From assembly GCA_002712885.1 (NCBI GenBank), contig PAUN01000068.1:4702-43976 (forward strand): a stretch of 39,275 nucleotides of DNA. Reading direction: 5' to 3'. Each line of letters starts with the position of its first letter. Positions within the stretch are counted from its first letter, which is position 1. This document shows, piece by piece, positions 18,369-27,040 of the stretch. Made by a program: the position numbers and the translations under genes. Under the pieces are notes generated by a model. That model did no database searches. It was not told where the DNA came from and saw only the letters and a list, made by a program, of their open reading frames with translations. This DNA comes from Acidobacteriota bacterium. GTDB taxonomy: Bacteria; Acidobacteriota; Vicinamibacteria; Vicinamibacterales; UBA8438.

Positions 18369-18699
18369 TGGTCGTCAACCAACGTGCCAGCTGTGAACCG
18401 CGGATGTCACCGGATCGAGGAGCGGTGTCATCGGCGCCGTCAACCCCAGTCGTCATCCTCTCGCCCCCGAACCGAAACGCGACCACCGCCATCAATGTCG
18501 GGGTCTCGTCAACCGACTGATTGCTAAGGTATTGCGCCGGTGTACCGCCTGCCTAGCTCGTCCTGGCCAGCTTCTTGCCTCTGGTTTGGATGGCCCCACT
18601 GATAGCTAGCGTTGTTCGTGCCCGACCTGCCGACACCGCGGCGGCGCGGCCCGGCAACCTCCACCCAGGCCGACCCGGCCGCGTCGGTGGTCGGCTCGA
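18369..18699. other. Gene-free stretch between repeat B and a regulator remnant
   Basis: No credible gene, RNA or repeat was recognised. The last 15-20 bases may be eroded coding sequence of the regulator remnant that follows: GGTGGTCGGCTCGAGTGGC looks like the 'LDEVADLS' region with about four bases lost. A plus-strand frame through here has no family resemblance. Confidence 0.4.
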
Positions 18700-19317
18700 G
18701 TGGCTGACCTCTCAGCCTCGGCGCAGGCGAAGCTGCTGCGAGCCGTGCAGGAACTCGCGGGCGAGTGGGTCGGTGGATACGATCTCCGGCCAGTGGACAT
18801 CCGGTTGGTGGTCGCGACGAACCAGAGTCTGCGGGGCCTGGTGGAAGCCGGCCGGTTCCGGGAAGACCTGTACTATCGGCTGGTCGGGGTTGAGCTTCGG
18901 ACCCCGCCGCTCCGTCGGCGCCGAGACGACATTCTCGAACTGGTGGAATATTTTCTGGCGCGCCACCATCGGTTCCGGCGGTTGTCTTTGTCGGACGGGG
19001 CCGCAGAGGCGCTGCGGAGTTACGATTGGCCTGGCAACGCGCGCGAACTCCAGCGTGTCATTGAGCGAGTGGTCACGTTGGCTCCGGGGAACGTCGTCAG
19101 GCTTTCGGACCTGTCGCCCGCACTGACTCGTGAGTATGCCGAAGTGCTCTATCCGTCAGTGGCGCGCGCGGACTCGATGCGGGCGTGGGGTAGTCGCTAC
19201 GCCCGGCTTGTCCTCGAGCGCTGCGATCAGAACAAGCGCTGCACCTGTGAAGTGTTGGGTATCAGTTACCACACGCTCCAGGCGTATCTTCGCTATCGTG
19301 AATCCTCCGCGGCATGA
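18700..19317 (+). pseudogene. Sigma-54-dependent activator, 5'-truncated remnant
   Basis: The frame of 205 residues starts inside the AAA+ domain of a bacterial enhancer-binding protein: DLSASAQAKLLRAVQE, then VDIRLVVATNQSLRGLVEAG, FREDLYYRLVGVELRTPPLR and YDWPGNARELQRVIERVV. The C-terminal Fis-type helix-turn-helix is intact (RCTCEVLGISYHTLQAYLRY). The Walker A and the GAFTGA loop that contacts sigma-54, and any receiver domain, are absent. Just upstream the Walker B region appears damaged by a small deletion. Without ATP binding it cannot open promoters, so this is most likely a decayed gene; a DNA-binding fragment could still be made. Confidence 0.8.
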
Positions 19318-19359
19318 CATGGGCGGGGCTTCGGGCGTGGCGCCGCAGGCCCCGTGCGG

Positions 19360-20736
19360 TCACTCCACCGCCCAGCGCCGGAGAATATCCAGCATCACAA
19401 CGACACCGCGTCGCACGTTGTCCACCGAGATGCGTTCGTTGTTGCCGTGGATCCCGCCCCGGTCCGCCACAGGTACGACAAACGGCGTGTAGCCATACGC
19501 GGTGATGCCGAGATCGCGAAAGAAGTGACTGTCGGTGAAACCGGTGGTCACCGAGGGGACCACCGCAGTGGAGGCTGGATGGTGCGTTCGGGTCACGTCT
19601 TCGATCACGCGGAACAATCCCGTCTCCGCCGACGACTGCGCGGGCGTAAAGCCCATGAGCGTGTCGACCTGCACCGCGTCCCCCAGGACCTCACCTAGTT
19701 CGGCGAGGAAGGCATCGGGGTCCTGGTCGGGCAACAGGCGACAATCTAGCTCGGCCCACGCCTCGGTCGGCACAACGTTGATTTTGTCACTGCCGCCGAG
19801 CCGGGTCATGGAACAGGTGTTACGCGTCAGTCCGTAGTGACCGGGGTTGTCACGAAGGAGCTCGTCGGCAACGCCGGGCTCACCGAGGGCGGTGCCCATA
19901 TCGGCGTAATGTTCTCGCCAGCCTGGCGCCACCGAGCCGGCCAAGCCTCTGAAGTATCTGTCGACGGCAGGAATGACCCGGAAGCCGAAGTCGTGGTCGT
20001 CGAGTCGCCCCAGCGCCGTCACCAGGCGCGTGACTGAGGTGTTGGCTTGGGGGCGCGAACCATGACCCGGCTCGCCGCTGGCCGTCAGCCGGAGCCAGTA
20101 CGGCAGCTTCTGTGTCACCTCGACCGCGACCTGAATTTGTCCGCCGCCGTCCACGCCACCGCCGCCTTCGTTGATGACGTAGCCGATACCCTCGAATAGC
20201 TCCGGTCGATGCTCGACCAGCCAGCCGGCGCCAAAGAAGCCACCGGCCTCCTCATCAGCGGTGGCCATGAAGATGACGTCACGATTTAACCGCACTGTGG
20301 AATGATGGAGGCCAAGAAACGCCGCCAGGTGAGCGATGCCGGACGACTTGGTGTCGAGGGCGCCCCGGCCGTAGACGAAGCCGTCTCGGATTTCGCCTGA
20401 GAGGGGATCGGTGACCCAGTAGGCTGGGTCGGCCGGGACGACATCAATGTGGTGGAGCAGGAGCAGGCCGGGCTCATCGCCTCCGTCGAGCCGCGCCCAG
20501 ATATTGCCCCGGCCGGGTGCCGACTCGACCAGCTCGTAGGGAATGCCCTCCGCGTCAAAGACAGCCGCTAGGAACCTCGCCCCGGCGATCTCATTGCCCG
20601 GTGGATTGATGGTATCGATGCGGAGGTATGCCTGCATCCATTCGACCGCGCGATCTTGCAGGTCCTCCGTCGCGACCTGAGCGGCGGCCGAGGTGGCGGA
20701 GAGGGCCCCCACGACGAACATCCCGAGTATTCGCAT
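19360..20736 (-). CDS. Exported M20-family metallopeptidase
   Basis: The 458-residue product has a signal peptide (MRILGMFVVGALSATSAAAQ) and the di-metal amidohydrolase core of peptidase family M20. The metal ligand motifs are LLLHHIDVVPAD, GRGALDTKSSG with the bridging Asp, TADEEAGG with the catalytic and ligand Glu pair, and GGIHGNNE with the last His. The dimerisation domain is inserted around residues 190-340. It probably hydrolyses peptides or N-acyl amino acids in the periplasm. The ATG at 20736, preceded by GGAG six bases before, is preferred over one at 20760. It follows an exported MBL-fold gene on the same strand with a 70-base gap. Confidence 0.93.
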   Translation of the reverse strand: MRILGMFVVGALSATSAAAQVATEDLQDRAVEWMQAYLRIDTINPPGNEIAGARFLAAVFDAEGIPYELVESAPGRGNIWARLDGGDEPGLLLLHHIDVVPADPAYWVTDPLSGEIRDGFVYGRGALDTKSSGIAHLAAFLGLHHSTVRLNRDVIFMATADEEAGGFFGAGWLVEHRPELFEGIGYVINEGGGGVDGGGQIQVAVEVTQKLPYWLRLTASGEPGHGSRPQANTSVTRLVTALGRLDDHDFGFRVIPAVDRYFRGLAGSVAPGWREHYADMGTALGEPGVADELLRDNPGHYGLTRNTCSMTRLGGSDKINVVPTEAWAELDCRLLPDQDPDAFLAELGEVLGDAVQVDTLMGFTPAQSSAETGLFRVIEDVTRTHHPASTAVVPSVTTGFTDSHFFRDLGITAYGYTPFVVPVADRGGIHGNNERISVDNVRRGVVVMLDILRRWAVE

Positions 20737-20806
20737 GCTGACTCCGCAGTTGTGGTCCATCTCTGGTCGCCCATCGCTGGGCAGTTCGGCGACGCCTCAC
20801 CGTGAC

Positions 20807-21808
20807 CTACATTGCGATCGACGTCGGTCGTATCCCTTCCCCATACACGAACTGTGAACCCACCGCGCCGACGACGGCGGTGCGCCGATTCAGGTTGAGA
20901 CCGATGCGCAGGCGTACCAGCGGCTCGATGCCCGTGCAATGGCCGGCCATCAAATGCTCGATCCCGATCTGGCGGAGCCGGTCAGCGGTCCAGCCGAGCG
21001 TTTCGTCGCTCGCGGAGAACAGGTGCAGACCGCCCATGAGGGCGTGGATCGGCGCGTCGGCGATCGCGCCTTGAATCTGGTCGAGCGCGTTGACGACACC
21101 GGAGTGGCCACATCCCAGGAGCACGACGTGTCCCTTGGGGGTGATCACGGTCAGCGCTTGACTGTCCGGCACGTGGTCTTCCACCCAGTCTCCGTCGAGC
21201 CGTATCTGGACCGTGCTGGGGTAGTTCCGCTCCGAGTGGGGTCTGTTTATCGGTCCCGTGACCCAGACCCCGGGCACGATCTCGGTGGACGCATCGTGTT
21301 CGATGAACTCGACGCCGGTCTCTGTAAACGCCTCCCGCATGGCGATCATCTGGTTCCATTCCGTGTCCCGATCGGCGGTGAGAGACCGGCGCGGCAGAAA
21401 GAAGCCCTCAGCGACGTGTACGCGCCGGATGGCCTCTGGGTTCTTGCCGCGTACCGCCCGTACGATCGGCAGCAGCCCCGTGGTGTGGTCAAAATGGAAG
21501 TGGCTGAGGACCACGTCCGTGACGCAGGAGAGGTCGACATCCAGTGCCGCTGCGTTTCGCAACACGGTATCCGGATGTCGTCCGGCATCAAACAGCACGC
21601 ACCGTCCATCGACCATCACGAGCGCCGACAGACCCCACTCGCCGATGGTGGCGCCGCTGGCCAGATTGGACGAGAGAATCGTCACCGTTACTTCCTCGGC
21701 CACCCGCGTTGCTGCGCGCTCCGGGGGGGGCTGGGGGGCAGCCGTTCTGGGTGGACAGGTGACGAGAAGAGCGCTGACAAACACGTATTTTCCAAAGCGG
21801 GTGGACAT
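20807..21808 (-). CDS. Exported metallo-beta-lactamase-fold protein (COG1237-like)
   Basis: The 333-residue protein has a short signal-like N-terminus (KYVFVSALLVTCPPRTAAPQ). Its MBL domain resembles the group often annotated as 7,8-dihydropterin-6-yl-methyl-4-beta-D-ribofuranosylaminobenzene 5'-phosphate synthase. Motifs are VLFDAGRHPDTVLRNA, VLSHFHFDHTTGLLP with the HxHxDH ligands, LLGCGHSGVVNALDQI, MGGLHLFSAS and MAGHCTGIEPL. Archaeal members act in methanopterin synthesis, but an exported bacterial protein must have another, unknown substrate. Transcription continues toward the M20 peptidase, so the two may form an operon. Confidence 0.88.
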   Translation of the reverse strand: MSTRFGKYVFVSALLVTCPPRTAAPQPPPERAATRVAEEVTVTILSSNLASGATIGEWGLSALVMVDGRCVLFDAGRHPDTVLRNAAALDVDLSCVTDVVLSHFHFDHTTGLLPIVRAVRGKNPEAIRRVHVAEGFFLPRRSLTADRDTEWNQMIAMREAFTETGVEFIEHDASTEIVPGVWVTGPINRPHSERNYPSTVQIRLDGDWVEDHVPDSQALTVITPKGHVVLLGCGHSGVVNALDQIQGAIADAPIHALMGGLHLFSASDETLGWTADRLRQIGIEHLMAGHCTGIEPLVRLRIGLNLNRRTAVVGAVGSQFVYGEGIRPTSIAM

Positions 21809-22010
21809 GCGCTGTCTCCATGATCCAGAAAACGATGTGGCGATACCGCTGTGCGGCGCTGGCTCCGGGGCCGAGCGTCTTGCTCATTCTATGTCGGCAC
21901 ACACGCATCGGCCGATGCTATCCGGGAACGAGGGGGCCGGGTCAGTGAGTGCCGACACCACCCCTGGGTGGTGTTTCAGGATTTCGCCGCTCGCACCGAT
22001 CAGTCCATGG

Positions 22011-22668
22011 ATGTCCAACTACGATCTGCTCGCGCCGACCGTGCACCGACTCATGAGCGTGGTCACCAGGGGAGACTGGCACCTCGACGAGGTGCCGGAA
22101 ATCGTGTCCTTTGATCCCGTGATGACGGCGAAGCTGCTCCGCCGGGTGAATTCCGCCGCCAGCGCGAGTCGGGTGGAAATCGTCGACGTCAAGCACGCGG
22201 TCAGTCACATCGGTATCAGCCTGTTGGCGTCCCTGGTGACGCGGCGTGTCTGCCGCGGGGGACGCACAGCGCTCTCCCGCAGTATGGCCTCGCGGAGGGC
22301 GAGTTCTGGCAGCACCTGGTCGCATCGTCGCTCGCGGCCGAGGTCGTACAGCGGCGCTCGACTCGGTCGCTCCCTCTAGAAGCGTCCACCGCGGCGCTCC
22401 TGCACGACATCGGTAAGCTCATGATCGGCCGCCTCGTCGACCGAGAGTCACTCCAATATCTGGAGTGTGCACGCGAACTCGGCGAGGGTATCGAGGTCGA
22501 GATGGCCATCTTGGATACCCACCACGCCGAGGTCGGTGCCTCGTCAGACAGCATTGGGATCTACCTCCCCGGGCTGTCAGCGGAAGCACCCATCACCACA
22601 CGCCGACCCAGGGCGACGACCTCGTGTGTGACGTCGTGCATGTGGCCAATAAGATCGCGAACGGGTGA
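22011..22668 (+). pseudogene. HDOD-domain protein, frameshifted
   Basis: HDOD domains are HD-related modules found in bacterial signalling proteins. The first frame reads MSNYDLLAPTVHRLMSVV, ending VKHAVSHIGISLLASLV. It then shifts between about 22258 and 22280 into QYGLAEGEFWQHLVASSLAA and STAALLHDIGKLMIG, which holds the HD pair. A second shift near 22540 gives VRQHWDLPPRAVSG and GDDLVCDVVHVANKIANG to a TGA at 22666-22668. All conserved parts are present but in three frames. The start is a guess: the first frame extends upstream to about 21890 without recognisable sequence. Repeat copy C begins 35 bases downstream. Confidence 0.85.
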
Positions 22669-22703
22669 GCGATGACGGCGCGCGCCGGGCCGTCTGGTCC
22701 GCT

Positions 22704-22811
22704 GGTTTCCGTGCGAGACGTCCGCCTGGCGGCGTTTCTGCGTCGGTCACAGCCTGCCTGCTGGCTGCGCGCTGCTTGCGCCTGGCCAGACGAACGCCTC
22801 GCCCGGAAACC
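22704..22811 (+). repeat. Intergenic inverted-repeat element, copy C
   Basis: This is the cleanest copy. The left arm begins GGTTTCCGTGCGAGACGTCC and the right arm ends ACGCCTCGCCCGGAAACC; over the outer 27 positions 23 agree as an inverted repeat. The flanks extend it (GCT before, AGC after). The middle holds GTCGGTCACAGCC and the hairpin CAGCC...GGCTG. Confidence 0.85.
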
Positions 22812-22825
22812 AGCCTGGATGTCGC

Positions 22826-22849
22826 CTAGGCGCGCACGTGCGCGCCTAG
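22826..22849. repeat. 24-bp perfect palindrome
   Basis: CTAGGCGCGCAC is followed immediately by its reverse complement. It lies between repeat copy C and the second module. Whether it belongs to the repeat cluster or is a separate site is unclear. Confidence 0.75.
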
Positions 22850-22914
22850 CGGCCGCGGAGTGGGGCTCTCAGTGTCCCCGCGGAGCGATAGTATGGGGTG
22901 AGGGGCGCAGCCCC
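22849..22914 (-). repeat. Second repeat module, copy 2 (inverted)
   Basis: Read on the minus strand from 22914, it begins GGGGCTGCGCC and shows ACCCCA, GCGGGGAC, GCCCCAC and CCGC at the same spacing as the block at 12260-12325. It joins repeat copy D directly, on that copy's right-arm side, the same relative order as at copy A. Confidence 0.6.
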
Positions 22915-22915
22915 T

Positions 22916-23015
22916 GAAGAGGTCGCGTTCGGCTGACAAGGCGCGACGAGGGAGCATGCAGGTCGCATGTGACCGAGGAAGCAATGGCGCCAGGTGGACG
23001 GACCGGCAGGAAACC
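22916..23015 (-). repeat. Intergenic inverted-repeat element, copy D
   Basis: Read on the minus strand it begins GGTTTCCTGCCGGTCCGTCC. It continues with a central hairpin CATGC...GCATG and GCTCCCTCGTCGCGCC, the best-conserved internal block of the family. The right arm is degenerate. Its first base is the last base of the mnmA stop codon, so gene and repeat abut. Confidence 0.7.
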
Positions 23016-24088
23016 TAGGCGGCTGGTTCGATCCAGCCGCCACCGAGCACTGTGTCGCCGTCGTAGAGCACCACAGCCTGGCCCGGGGCAACGGCGCGCT
23101 GCGGTTCCTCGAAGAGGACGGCGGCGCGGTCATTCGCCAGTGGGCTGACGATGGCGGGCGCATCCGCATGCCGATGACGGATGCGAGCGGTGACCTGACA
23201 CGGCGCGCTCGGGGGCACCCCGGCGATCCAGTTCATCCCGCATGCGGTGAGCTCGCGGCGGTCGAGCGCCTCGCGGGGCCCGACGGTGAGACTGTTGTCA
23301 TCGGCATCGATCCGCAAGACATAGAGTGGTTCGCGGGTCGATAGGCCCAGCCCCTTGCGCTGCCCGACCGTAAACCGATGCACGCCTTCGTGCTGACCGA
23401 GGGGCTGGCCATCCTGGTCACGGATCGTGCCTGACCGCACCACCGACGGGTCTCGCGCGGCCACCAGCCCGGCCGTATCACCGTCGGCCACGAAACAGAG
23501 CTCTTGACTATCCGGTTTGTCGGCCACCGCCAACTGATGAGCCCTCGCGATGGCCCGCACTTCATCCTTCCGGAGGTGACCCACCGGAAACAGGGCGCGG
23601 GACAGTTGCGCCTGGGTCAGCGTGAAGAGGAAATAGGACTGGTCTTTGGTCTGGTCAAGCCCGCGCCGCAACTGGGTGCGACCAGACTCCGGGTGCTGGG
23701 CCAGTCGCGCGTAGTGTCCCGTGGCCACGCGGTCCGCGCCGAGCGCAGTGGCTCGCTCGAGCAAATGCGCAAACTTCAGGTCGCCGTTGCACTGGACACA
23801 GGGAATCGGGGTGCGCCCGGCGGCGTAGTCCCGCACGAACGGGGCCACGACGGCCTCGTCGAAATGCCGCTCGAAGTTCATCATGTAGTGGGGAATACCG
23901 AGGCTGGCCGCCGTGCGTCGCGCGTCGTGCAGGTCGTCGATCGAACAGCACCCGCCGAACGATAGATCATCGCTCCGTTGCGGCGAGAGCTGCATGGAGA
24001 GGCCGATGACGTCGTGCCCCGACTCGACCAGCTGTGCGGCGGCAACCGACGAATCGACCCCGCCCGACATGGCAACTACGACACGCAT
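23015..24088 (-). CDS. mnmA: tRNA-specific 2-thiouridylase
   Basis: MnmA puts sulfur on U34 of tRNA Lys, Glu and Gln using ATP and a persulfide relayed from a cysteine desulfurase. The 357-residue product has the PP-loop [11 protein letters not shown] at the N-terminus and the catalytic cysteines Cys97 ([11 protein letters not shown]) and Cys198 ([10 protein letters not shown]). It also has [36 protein letters not shown] and a C-terminal beta-barrel ending [10 protein letters not shown]. The ATG at 24088 begins exactly at the PP-loop strand ([10 protein letters not shown]); a longer frame upstream overlaps iscS. It lies ten bases after iscS, so the sulfur donor and the thiolase are co-expressed. 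Confidence 0.97.
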   Translation of the reverse strand: MRVVVAMSGGVDSSVAAAQLVESGHDVIGLSMQLSPQRSDDLSFGGCCSIDDLHDARRTAASLGIPHYMMNFERHFDEAVVAPFVRDYAAGRTPIPCVQCNGDLKFAHLLERATALGADRVATGHYARLAQHPESGRTQLRRGLDQTKDQSYFLFTLTQAQLSRALFPVGHLRKDEVRAIARAHQLAVADKPDSQELCFVADGDTAGLVAARDPSVVRSGTIRDQDGQPLGQHEGVHRFTVGQRKGLGLSTREPLYVLRIDADDNSLTVGPREALDRRELTACGMNWIAGVPPSAPCQVTARIRHRHADAPAIVSPLANDRAAVLFEEPQRAVAPGQAVVLYDGDTVLGGGWIEPAA

Positions 24089-24098
24089 GGGGCCCTGC

Positions 24099-25283
24099 TC
24101 ACGAATGGACGGCGACCCCGGCGCGTGGTCGCCGGCCGGACACGGTCCTGAGCCGAGCGACAATCCCGGGCAACAGGCCAAGCACGCGGTCCACCTCCGC
24201 TTCCGTATTCCCCAGGCCGAGGCTGAATCGGATGGAGTTCTGCGTCCGGTGGGGCGAGAAGCCCATCGCCCGCAAGACATGCGAGGGTTCGAGCGTGCCG
24301 GACGAGCACGCCGAACCGGTCGACACGGCGACCCCGTCGAGGTCGAGCGCGATCAGCAGCGACTCAGCCTCCACTCCGTCGAAACTGATGTTGCTGGTGT
24401 TGCCGACACGCCGCCGCGGGTCTCCGTTGCGCTGGGAGCCAGACACGTTCGACAGGATGCCCGACTCGAGCCGATCGCGCAGTGCGGCGACGTGCGGGTC
24501 GGGGGTGGCCACTTTCGCCGCCGCCAAGTCGGCTGCGACGCCAAACCCTGCGATGGCCGGCACGTTCTCCGTGCCCGCGCGCCGACCGCGTTCCTGCTTG
24601 CCACCCGTCATTTGCGCGCGGAGTCTGGCCCCGCGTCGCACCCACAGGGCTCCCACCCCTTTGGGGCCGTTGAGCTTGTGCCCCGACAGTGAGAGCAGGT
24701 CGACACCGAGGGCCGTCACATCCACCGGGATCTTGCCCACCGACTGCACCGCGTCGGTGTGAAACAGCGCCCCGCGATCGTGCGCCACCGCCGCCAGCTC
24801 GATCAGCGGCTGGATGGTGCCGATCTCGTTGTTCGCGTGCATGATGGAGACGAGCGCGGTGTCCTCCGTGACCGCCTCCGCCAACCGGTCTGTCGGCACG
24901 ACGCCGCTCTCGTCGACCCCCACCAAGGTCGTCGTCCAGCCGTGCTTGGAGAGGGCCTTCAACGTCTGGAGCACCGCCTCGTGTTCGATGGCGCTGGCGA
25001 CCAGATGCCGCCGCCGAGACGACACCAGCGACTCTGCGACCCCCCGGATCGCGAGATTGTCCGATTCTGAACCACCCGAGGTGAACACCACCTCGGTCGG
25101 TTCGCCGCCGATCAGGTGCGCGACGGCCGCTCGTGCGGTATCCAGGGCCGTCTTGGCTTGCTGTCCATGGCCGTGCACGCTCGAGGGGTTACCGAATACC
25201 GTGTGCAGGGCCGCCCCCATGGCGTCAGCCACCTCCGCCGCGACCGGGGTGGTGGCGTTGTGGTCAAAGTAGATTCGTGTCAC
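24099..25283 (-). CDS. iscS: Cysteine desulfurase (IscS/NifS family)
   Basis: This PLP enzyme takes sulfur from cysteine and passes it as a persulfide to acceptors such as MnmA and Fe-S scaffolds. The 394-residue product shows [12 protein letters not shown] at the N-terminus, [13 protein letters not shown], the PLP lysine Lys203 in [12 protein letters not shown], and [11 protein letters not shown]. The persulfide-forming Cys326 is in [18 protein letters not shown]. The annotated start is a GTG at 25283, with GGAGG directly against it and no spacer, so the true initiation codon may be slightly downstream. No iscU or other Fe-S gene accompanies it; mnmA follows after ten bases, which points to tRNA thiolation as a main role. 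Confidence 0.95.
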   Translation of the reverse strand: MTRIYFDHNATTPVAAEVADAMGAALHTVFGNPSSVHGHGQQAKTALDTARAAVAHLIGGEPTEVVFTSGGSESDNLAIRGVAESLVSSRRRHLVASAIEHEAVLQTLKALSKHGWTTTLVGVDESGVVPTDRLAEAVTEDTALVSIMHANNEIGTIQPLIELAAVAHDRGALFHTDAVQSVGKIPVDVTALGVDLLSLSGHKLNGPKGVGALWVRRGARLRAQMTGGKQERGRRAGTENVPAIAGFGVAADLAAAKVATPDPHVAALRDRLESGILSNVSGSQRNGDPRRRVGNTSNISFDGVEAESLLIALDLDGVAVSTGSACSSGTLEPSHVLRAMGFSPHRTQNSIRFSLGLGNTEAEVDRVLGLLPGIVARLRTVSGRRPRAGVAVHS

Positions 25284-25443
25284 CTCCCGATTTTAACCCG
25301 GACCTCGCGGATGTTGGCTGGCCGAGGTGGTCCCGGGCGACCGGAGCGGAGCTTCTCGGGGCCACGCCGCGCCTGAAATTCCTTCGGATCGGGCGGGTCT
25401 CGGTTCGACCGCAGGTCCAAATTGCTGCGTGATCCCGTCTTAG

Positions 25444-25472
25444 TGGACAGCTTCTGGAGCCTCTCGTATACT
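25444..25472 (+). promoter_or_regulatory. Sigma-70-type promoter upstream of bactofilin
   Basis: TGGACA (25444-25449), a 17-base spacer and TATACT (25467-25472) form a near-consensus promoter. Transcription would start around 25479, giving a leader of about 65 bases. It lies in the 260-base divergent interval between iscS and the bactofilin gene and would drive the rightward run of genes. Confidence 0.7.
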
Positions 25473-25543
25473 GGGCGCGGGTCAACCGTGCGGGCCGCAG
25501 AGAGCGAACCGAGGCCGAGTGACCGTGGCGAGGAGTCGTAGGT

Positions 25544-26104
25544 ATGTGGAAGCGCGAAGAGGCGGTCAAACCGGTAGCCCCTTCCCCCATGACGAACGTC
25601 CAGGGGCCTGGTGCCGGCGCGGCGCGGGCACCGGGTCGGACCGCGGACCGCGACGTGTACATTGGCAAGTCGGTGGTCATCAAGGGCGAGGTGAACGGCA
25701 GTGAGGATCTGACGATCGAGGGCCAGGTCGAGGGGAAGATCGAGCTCAGACGGCACGTCCTGACGATCGGTCCGCACGGCCGCATCCGCGCCGAGGTGCT
25801 TGCCAAAACCGTGGTCGTGCTGGGAGAAGTAGTCGGGAACATCAAAGCGACGGACAAGGTTGCCATCCAGGACAAAGGCGCGGTTGAGGGTGACATCACC
25901 GCGCCGAAGGTCGCCATTGCCGAGGGGTCTCGTTTTCGGGGCAGTGTCGACATGAGTGCGGCCAGTCAGCCGGAGTCGAAGCCAACGGGGGCAGGCAAGG
26001 GCGCACCGGACGAGAAATCCCAGGCTCGGCCCGAGGCATCGGCTTCGAAGGCGGCCGCACCGGTCAAGGGCGGGGCGCCCCAGAAGGTCCCAAGCGCATC
26101 CTAG
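25544..26104 (+). CDS. Bactofilin cytoskeletal protein
   Basis: Bactofilins polymerise into filaments through a right-handed beta-helix and organise cell-shape or envelope enzymes. In this 186-residue protein a flexible N-terminus (1-35) precedes the repeat core at about 38-145. The core has the periodic pattern VVIKGEVNGSEDLTIEGQVE, GKIELRRHVLTIGPHGRIRA and VVVLGEVVGNIKATDKV, then AVEGDITAPKVAIAEGSRF. The tail (about 145-186) is alanine-, lysine- and proline-rich, as is typical. The start at 25544 has AGGAG upstream. It is the first gene behind the promoter at 25444 and precedes the SAM hydrolase gene by 59 bases. Confidence 0.94.
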   Translation: MWKREEAVKPVAPSPMTNVQGPGAGAARAPGRTADRDVYIGKSVVIKGEVNGSEDLTIEGQVEGKIELRRHVLTIGPHGRIRAEVLAKTVVVLGEVVGNIKATDKVAIQDKGAVEGDITAPKVAIAEGSRFRGSVDMSAASQPESKPTGAGKGAPDEKSQARPEASASKAAAPVKGGAPQKVPSAS

Positions 26105-26163
26105 CTCAGTCTCGCTCAGCGCGCGGCCGCGGGGCGGCGTGCGTCAGCCGCCACACAGAACTC

Positions 26164-26955
26164 ATGACACGTCCAGTCGTCGCCTTGTTGAGCGATTTCG
26201 GCAGCCGAGACCACTATGCCGGCACGATGAAGGGTGTGGTCCTGAGCGTCTGCCCCGAGGCGACCCTGGTTGACATCTCACACGACATTCCGCCGCACGA
26301 TCGCCAGTTCGCCGCCCTCGAACTGGCAGCCGCCTGTCGGTATTTTCCCATCGGCTGCGTCTTTCTGGTCGTGGTCGACCCGGGCGTCGGGTCGGGGCGT
26401 CGCGGTCTGGCCGCCGATACCGGGGATTACCGGTTCGTGGCGCCGGACAATGGCGTCCTCACGGCGGTGTTCCAGGACACGCCGCCCAAGCAGGTGGTCG
26501 AGTTGACGGAACGGCGCTACGCCAGACCGACCCTCAGCCGCACGTTCGAGGGGCGTGACCGGTTCGCCCCGGCCGCCGGCTGGCTCGCGAAGGGTATCCG
26601 GTTGGCGGCGCTCGGGCGACCGGTGAAGGACTATCAGACGCTGGACATCCCCGTGGTCCAGATCGAGGACGATCGGATCACCGGCGCCGTGCTTCGCATC
26701 GATCGATTCGGCAACCTTGTGACCAACATCGACCGGAAGCAATTCGAGCAGTTTACGGCCAACGGCTCGATCGACATCACGGTCGCCGGTCATCCTGTGG
26801 GGCGTCTGGTCGAGACATTTACCGACATTGCCGCCAATGAGGTGTGCGCTTTGTTCGGCAGTACGGAGCATCTGGAGATCGCTGCCAATGCAGCGAGCGC
26901 TCGCGAGCGCCTCGGCGTGGAGCACGGAGCACCGGTCGAGGTCTCGCGCCGGTAA
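26164..26955 (+). CDS. S-adenosyl-L-methionine hydrolase (adenosine-forming), DUF62 family
   Basis: Members of this family, related to fluorinase and chlorinase, use an activated water to split SAM into adenosine and methionine. The 263-residue product carries the family motifs [17 protein letters not shown] at the N-terminus, [24 protein letters not shown] and [12 protein letters not shown] in the C-terminal domain. The 23-residue insertion typical of the fluorinase itself is not obvious, and hydroxide-using enzymes are far commoner, so the hydrolase call is favoured. It opens [13 protein letters not shown]. It sits between bactofilin and fructose-bisphosphatase genes on one strand. Confidence 0.92.
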   Translation: MTRPVVALLSDFGSRDHYAGTMKGVVLSVCPEATLVDISHDIPPHDRQFAALELAAACRYFPIGCVFLVVVDPGVGSGRRGLAADTGDYRFVAPDNGVLTAVFQDTPPKQVVELTERRYARPTLSRTFEGRDRFAPAAGWLAKGIRLAALGRPVKDYQTLDIPVVQIEDDRITGAVLRIDRFGNLVTNIDRKQFEQFTANGSIDITVAGHPVGRLVETFTDIAANEVCALFGSTEHLEIAANAASARERLGVEHGAPVEVSRR

Positions 26956-27040
26956 CCGGGACCCAGGCGCACACGGGCTGTGTCCCGTGCCAGTGATGGG
27001 CGACACGCTTGTGAGGCGGGGAACACATCTGGCTGAAATT

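Noticed and set aside
22704-22811. The 105-bp repeats as integron attC sites
   Set aside because: Their ends (GGTTTCC/GGAAACC) do not match the attC core GTTRRRY with R''/L'' boxes, no integrase is present, and they lie between unrelated, oppositely oriented genes.
26164-26955. DUF62 protein as a fluorinase or chlorinase
   Set aside because: I see no halogenase-specific insertion and no halometabolite genes nearby; the hydroxide-using hydrolase is the default for the family.
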